Of a stretch of 7,427 bases of DNA, positions 4,775 through 7,427 are shown piece by piece. The position numbers were made by a program, and so were the translations under genes. The DNA is taken from assembly GCA_003649715.1 (NCBI GenBank), contig QMSS01000069.1, forward strand, positions 1-7,427, read 5' to 3'. The notes beneath the pieces were generated by a model. The model ran no database searches and was not told where the DNA came from. It saw only the letters and a list, made by a program, of their open reading frames with translations. This stretch comes from Thermoplasmata archaeon. Its GTDB lineage: Archaea; Thermoplasmatota; E2; DHVEG-1. How positions within the stretch are numbered: position 1 is the stretch's first letter; each line of letters starts with the position of its first letter.

Positions 4775-6079
4775 ATGTCAGCTAAAAAATGGACCAAGAT
4801 AGAGGAAATACTTGATGGTAAAAAAACTGATGAAACAGTCAACATACGAGGATGGATCTATAGAACTAGAAGCAGTGGAAACATCGTCTTCATAATACTC
4901 AGAGACTCAACTGGTATCCTTCAAACAACTGTCAAAAGAGGCAGTCTACCTGACAAAGAATTTGATGATGCAAAAAAAGCGTTAATTGAATCATCAGTAG
5001 AACTAACAGGTAGTGTAAAAAAGGATGACCGTGCACCAGGTGGATACGAAATACAGGTATCACGTTTCCATGTTGTCCACTTCGCAGAACCATTTCCTAT
5101 AACCAAGGATCACAGCGAAGAATTCCTTCTCGATGTACGACATCTATGGCTTAGATCACAAAAAATGACAAACATACTAAGAGTCAGATCAAAGATCTTC
5201 GAGGCAAGCCATAAGTTCCTTAGAAACCATGGATACATCGAGGTACAACCACCTATATTCACCACATCCGGAAGCGAAGGCGGCGCCACAATATTCGAAC
5301 TAAAATATTTTGACAAAAAAGCATATCTATCACAAAGCTGGCAGCTATATGCTGAAAACATCATAATGGCAGTAGAAAAAGCCTACTGCATCGCCCCAAG
5401 TTTTCGAGCAGAAAAATCACGTACACCAAGACATGTAACAGAATTCTGGCATCTAGAAGTCGAAGAGGCATGGGCTAGTATGAGAGAAATGTTAACACTA
5501 GGTGAAAAACTCATATCACATATCTGCAAAACTGTTGCAAAAGAATGCAAAAGAGAACTAACAGTTCTCGGCCAGGATCCAAAAAAACTAGAAAAAATAA
5601 CAGTTCCATTCCCAGAAATAACCTATGACCAAGCCATACAAATACTACAAAAAAAGGGTCATCCCATCGAATATGGAAAAGACCTCGGCATACTAGAAGA
5701 AAGAAAACTAGTAGAAAACCATGACAAACCACTAGTAGTAACACACTACCCCAAAGAAATCATGGCATTCTACAAAAAAAAGGATCCATCAAACCCACGT
5801 GTCACACTAAACTTCAACATCATAGCAAACGAGATGGGAGACGAAATACTAGATGGATCAGAAAGAGAATCAGACATCAACGAAATAATAAAATCATTAA
5901 AAGAACAAGGAAGCAACCCAAAAGATTTCTCATTCTACCTAGACTCACGCAGATACGGAAGTGTCCCACACAGCGGATTTGGACTAGGACTAGACCGAGT
6001 AGTCATGTGGATATGCAAACTAGACACCATCAAAGACGCCATCCCATTCCCCAGAACCATCAACCGAATATACCCATAA
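4775..6079 (+). CDS. asnS: Asparaginyl-tRNA synthetase, archaeal type
   Basis: This enzyme charges tRNA-Asn with asparagine using ATP in the cytoplasm. The N-terminal OB-fold anticodon-binding domain spans about residues 1-110 (VNIRGWIYRTRSSG at 22-35, LRDSTGILQ at 42-50). A class II catalytic core follows: motif 1 around EVQPP (156-160), motif 2 APSFRAEKSRTPRHVTEFWH (207-226, with Arg211), and motif 3 GFGLGLDRVVMW (401-412, with Arg408), ending FPRTINRIYP. The PHSGFGLG motif, the ILDGSERESD segment and the LYAENI region match archaeal AsnRS such as that of Pyrococcus (from memory, about the same length) rather than AspRS. The intact OB fold argues against the related asparagine synthetase that lacks it. 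I chose the ATG at 4775 (434 residues); the frame also opens at a TTG at 4748, which has no SD and adds nine atypical residues. Its presence suggests direct charging of tRNA-Asn. Confidence 0.93.
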   Translation: MSAKKWTKIEEILDGKKTDETVNIRGWIYRTRSSGNIVFIILRDSTGILQTTVKRGSLPDKEFDDAKKALIESSVELTGSVKKDDRAPGGYEIQVSRFHVVHFAEPFPITKDHSEEFLLDVRHLWLRSQKMTNILRVRSKIFEASHKFLRNHGYIEVQPPIFTTSGSEGGATIFELKYFDKKAYLSQSWQLYAENIIMAVEKAYCIAPSFRAEKSRTPRHVTEFWHLEVEEAWASMREMLTLGEKLISHICKTVAKECKRELTVLGQDPKKLEKITVPFPEITYDQAIQILQKKGHPIEYGKDLGILEERKLVENHDKPLVVTHYPKEIMAFYKKKDPSNPRVTLNFNIIANEMGDEILDGSERESDINEIIKSLKEQGSNPKDFSFYLDSRRYGSVPHSGFGLGLDRVVMWICKLDTIKDAIPFPRTINRIYP

Positions 6080-6136
6080 AAAAACAACTGATCAGAAAAA
6101 ATATGAAGTGATTTTTCACCAAAAAAAATGTTTTGG

Positions 6137-6146
6137 GGAGGTGATC
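6137..6146 (+). promoter_or_regulatory. Strong Shine-Dalgarno site that fixes the acylphosphatase start
   Basis: GGAGGTGATC is a ten-base perfect match to the standard archaeal anti-SD, eight bases before the ATG at 6155. It rules out the in-frame upstream ATG at 6128, which lies ahead of the site. It is by far the strongest SD in the window. Confidence 0.85.
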
Positions 6147-6154
6147 AAGGGAAA

Positions 6155-6433
6155 ATGACAAAAAAAAGAGTGCATCTACTAATATCAGGAAGAGTACAAG
6201 GAGTATGGTTTAGAGCAAGCACTAGAGACAAAGCACAACAACTCGGACTCAAAGGATGGGTAAAAAACACATCCGATGGAAAAGTAGAAGCAATATTCGA
6301 AGGAGAAGAAAAAAACATAGAAGAAATAATCAAATGGTGCCACAAGGGGCCAAGCCTAGCACATGTCACCCACATAGACATCAAACAGGAACAATACAAA
6401 AATGAGTACAAAGACTTCCAAATCATCTACTAA
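6155..6433 (+). CDS. acyP: Acylphosphatase
   Basis: This small cytosolic enzyme hydrolyses acyl phosphates such as acetyl- or carbamoyl-phosphate. The 92-residue length matches the family. The phosphate-binding loop GRVQGVWFR carries catalytic Arg20, and GWVKNTSDGKVEAIFEG carries catalytic Asn38, both at their expected positions. The C terminus keeps the usual aromatic ending (DFQIIY). The start at 6155 is set by the perfect SD at 6137-6146; the earlier in-frame ATG at 6128 would add nine residues encoded across the SD. The gene lies 75 bases after asnS, on the same strand. An AT-rich AAATATG near 6099-6105 could be a weak TATA box, so either its own promoter or read-through from asnS is possible. 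No link between its substrate and its neighbours is evident. Confidence 0.94.
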   Translation: MTKKRVHLLISGRVQGVWFRASTRDKAQQLGLKGWVKNTSDGKVEAIFEGEEKNIEEIIKWCHKGPSLAHVTHIDIKQEQYKNEYKDFQIIY

Positions 6434-6593
6434 AAAAATACACACAAAAACAAGAAAAACATCATACCAAACTACTATTACCCTCCCCCCTCCTCAAACC
6501 CCCCAACTCTATAAAAACAGGACAACCTATATATACCACCACAAACATAAAATTATTTAACATAACAGATAAAAAAATGGTTGTTGGTTAAAA
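6434..6593 (+). other. G-poor, C-rich intergenic stretch without oligo-T
   Basis: This 160-base gap has almost no G on the plus strand until 6570 and includes the pyrimidine block CCCTCCCCCCTCCTC (6481-6495) and six C at 6499-6504. The minus strand is correspondingly G-rich. No run of four or more T occurs, so there is no obvious terminator for acyP; read-through into the protease gene is possible. A TATATATA lies at 6528-6535. The tiny frame ATG GTT GTT GGT TAA sits at 6577-6591. Confidence 0.6.
6528..6535 (+). promoter_or_regulatory. TATA box for the secreted C25-type protease gene
   Basis: TATATATA stands out in C-rich surroundings. A start about 25 bases downstream near 6557 leaves a leader of about 36 bases before the ATG at 6594. 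A second, weaker AT-rich site (AAATTATTTAA, about 6549-6559) could instead place the start near 6577-6580. Confidence 0.45.
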
Positions 6594-7427
6594 ATGAAAA
6601 AAACCTCTAAAAAACACTACACCCTACTACTACTCATAACAACAACACTACTACTCATATCATCAACCACAACAACCACCTCAGCATCCACAACAGAAAA
6701 CACAGAAAAAACAAGCAACACAACAAACACAATAAACATAGAAATCTCAATACCCAAACCACAAATAGAAAAAATAGAGATAAACAAAGAAATCTACGAC
6801 AGAATAATCATAAAAAACCTGCCAAACTCCAACAACCTAGGAAAACCATGTATACCAGTAAAACCCATCAAAATACTTCTACCACCAAATCAAAAACCTG
6901 TAGACATAGAAATAACAACATCAGGCAAAACATTTCTAGGCAGTGGATACAACATTGAAATAGGGCAGCCGCTAAACAGACTAATAGCAGAAAAAAACCA
7001 TTCAAAACCAAAACAGCAAAAAAAACATGGGACAAAAAAGAATATTTTTCCTGAAAAACTCTACTCAACAATTGGAATCCACATACTCAGAGGATACCCA
7101 ATACTGTTCATAAACATATACCCGCTACAATACAACCAAAAAAATGGAAGCCTCATCTACTACAAAAACATACATCTCACAGTAAAAACAAAAAAACATA
7201 CATACAACAGCAGCAGAGCCATACGAGGACTACTGAAAGACATCAGAATAGTCTCACAAATCGTCGACAACCCCTGGTGTATCCATTTATACAAAAACAT
7301 TTGGAACAAAAAAAACAACAATCCTCATATGTCATCAGAATCCATAGAGTATGTAATTATCACAGCAGAAGAACTACTAAACAATGCTAGAGACTACACC
7401 TTCGAAGATCTGGCTGAATCCAAAATA
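6594..7427 (+). CDS. Secreted gingipain-like (C25 family) cysteine peptidase, N-terminal part; cut by window edge
   Basis: The frame is open for about 278 codons to the right edge. It begins with a signal peptide: Lys-rich start MKKTSKKHY, hydrophobic LLLLITTTLLLI (about 11-22), and a likely cut after the Ser-Ala-Ser near residue 31. A Thr/Asn-rich linker follows. Residues of about 50-220 resemble the gingipain propeptide domain: the LPNSNNLGKPCIPVKPIKIL segment, RGYPILFINIYPLQYN, and a beta-rich run before the catalytic region. The last residues, EYVIITAEELLNNARDYTFE and the DLAE that follows, match the usual opening of a C25 catalytic domain (YVIIT, then a helix ending near LAxWK). The catalytic His and Cys lie beyond the edge, so activity cannot be judged. 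It probably degrades extracellular protein. Weak: there is no clear SD before the ATG at 6594; only GGTTGTTGG precedes it. Confidence 0.75.
   Translation, partial: MKKTSKKHYTLLLLITTTLLLISSTTTTTSASTTENTEKTSNTTNTINIEISIPKPQIEKIEINKEIYDRIIIKNLPNSNNLGKPCIPVKPIKILLPPNQKPVDIEITTSGKTFLGSGYNIEIGQPLNRLIAEKNHSKPKQQKKHGTKKNIFPEKLYSTIGIHILRGYPILFINIYPLQYNQKNGSLIYYKNIHLTVKTKKHTYNSSRAIRGLLKDIRIVSQIVDNPWCIHLYKNIWNKKNNNPHMSSESIEYVIITAEELLNNARDYTFEDLAESKI

Noticed and set aside
6108..6119. GTGA-TTTT-TCAC hairpin after asnS as a terminator
   Set aside because: It has only a four-base-pair stem with no T run after it; too weak to call.
6480..6504. Minus-strand G runs as a stable three-layer G-quadruplex
   Set aside because: There are only three tracts of three or more G with usable loops, so at best a two-layer structure; not called as a feature.
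6577..6591. Met-Val-Val-Gly mini-ORF before the protease gene as a regulatory peptide
   Set aside because: Four codons in an AT-rich leader is expected by chance, and the transcription start may lie at or beyond it.

Overview
The window is chromosomal DNA from an AT-rich archaeon. The evidence is an archaeal-order S13-S4-S11-RpoD gene set, an archaeal-type asparaginyl-tRNA synthetase, TATA boxes about 25 bases ahead of presumed transcription starts, and apparently leaderless genes mixed with genes carrying Shine-Dalgarno (SD) sites. A secreted gingipain-like (C25) protease gene beside housekeeping genes fits a protein-degrading sediment lineage such as the Thermoplasmatota / marine benthic group D relatives. 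That placement is inference; no 16S gene is present.

Layout. Positions 1-617 (minus) hold the 5' part of a gene for a secreted, helix-rich protein of unknown function that runs off the left edge. Its SD and ATG are in a different frame from the signal peptide, so one base appears to be missing. Positions 821-1162 (plus) encode a small basic orphan protein with a leaderless-type promoter. Positions 1234-1306 (minus) are tRNA-Pro(CGG) with its own TATA box. Positions 1528-4341 (minus) are the operon rps13-rps4-rps11-rpoD, ending at a T8-GATC-A8 palindrome. S13 carries a long charged N-terminal extension and S4 a long charged C-terminal extension. At 4409-4417 a near-symmetrical TATA box can serve both this operon and a 42-codon plus-strand ORF (4437-4565) placed at leaderless distance. 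Positions 4775-6079 encode AsnRS and 6155-6433 an acylphosphatase with a perfect SD. Positions 6594-7427 hold the start of a secreted C25-type peptidase, cut by the right edge.

How the genes relate. Most of the window is the information-processing core: three small-subunit ribosomal proteins, an RNA polymerase subunit with an iron-sulfur domain, a tRNA and a tRNA synthetase. The two edge genes are exported proteins. The usual euryarchaeal continuation of the operon (L18e, L13, S9, RpoN) is absent after rpoD, so the cluster is split here.

I found no mobile element, CRISPR array or defence locus. The least explained items are the charged tails on S13 and S4, the leaderless 42-codon ORF, the two orphan proteins at the left, and the nearly G-free stretch at about 6434-6800.
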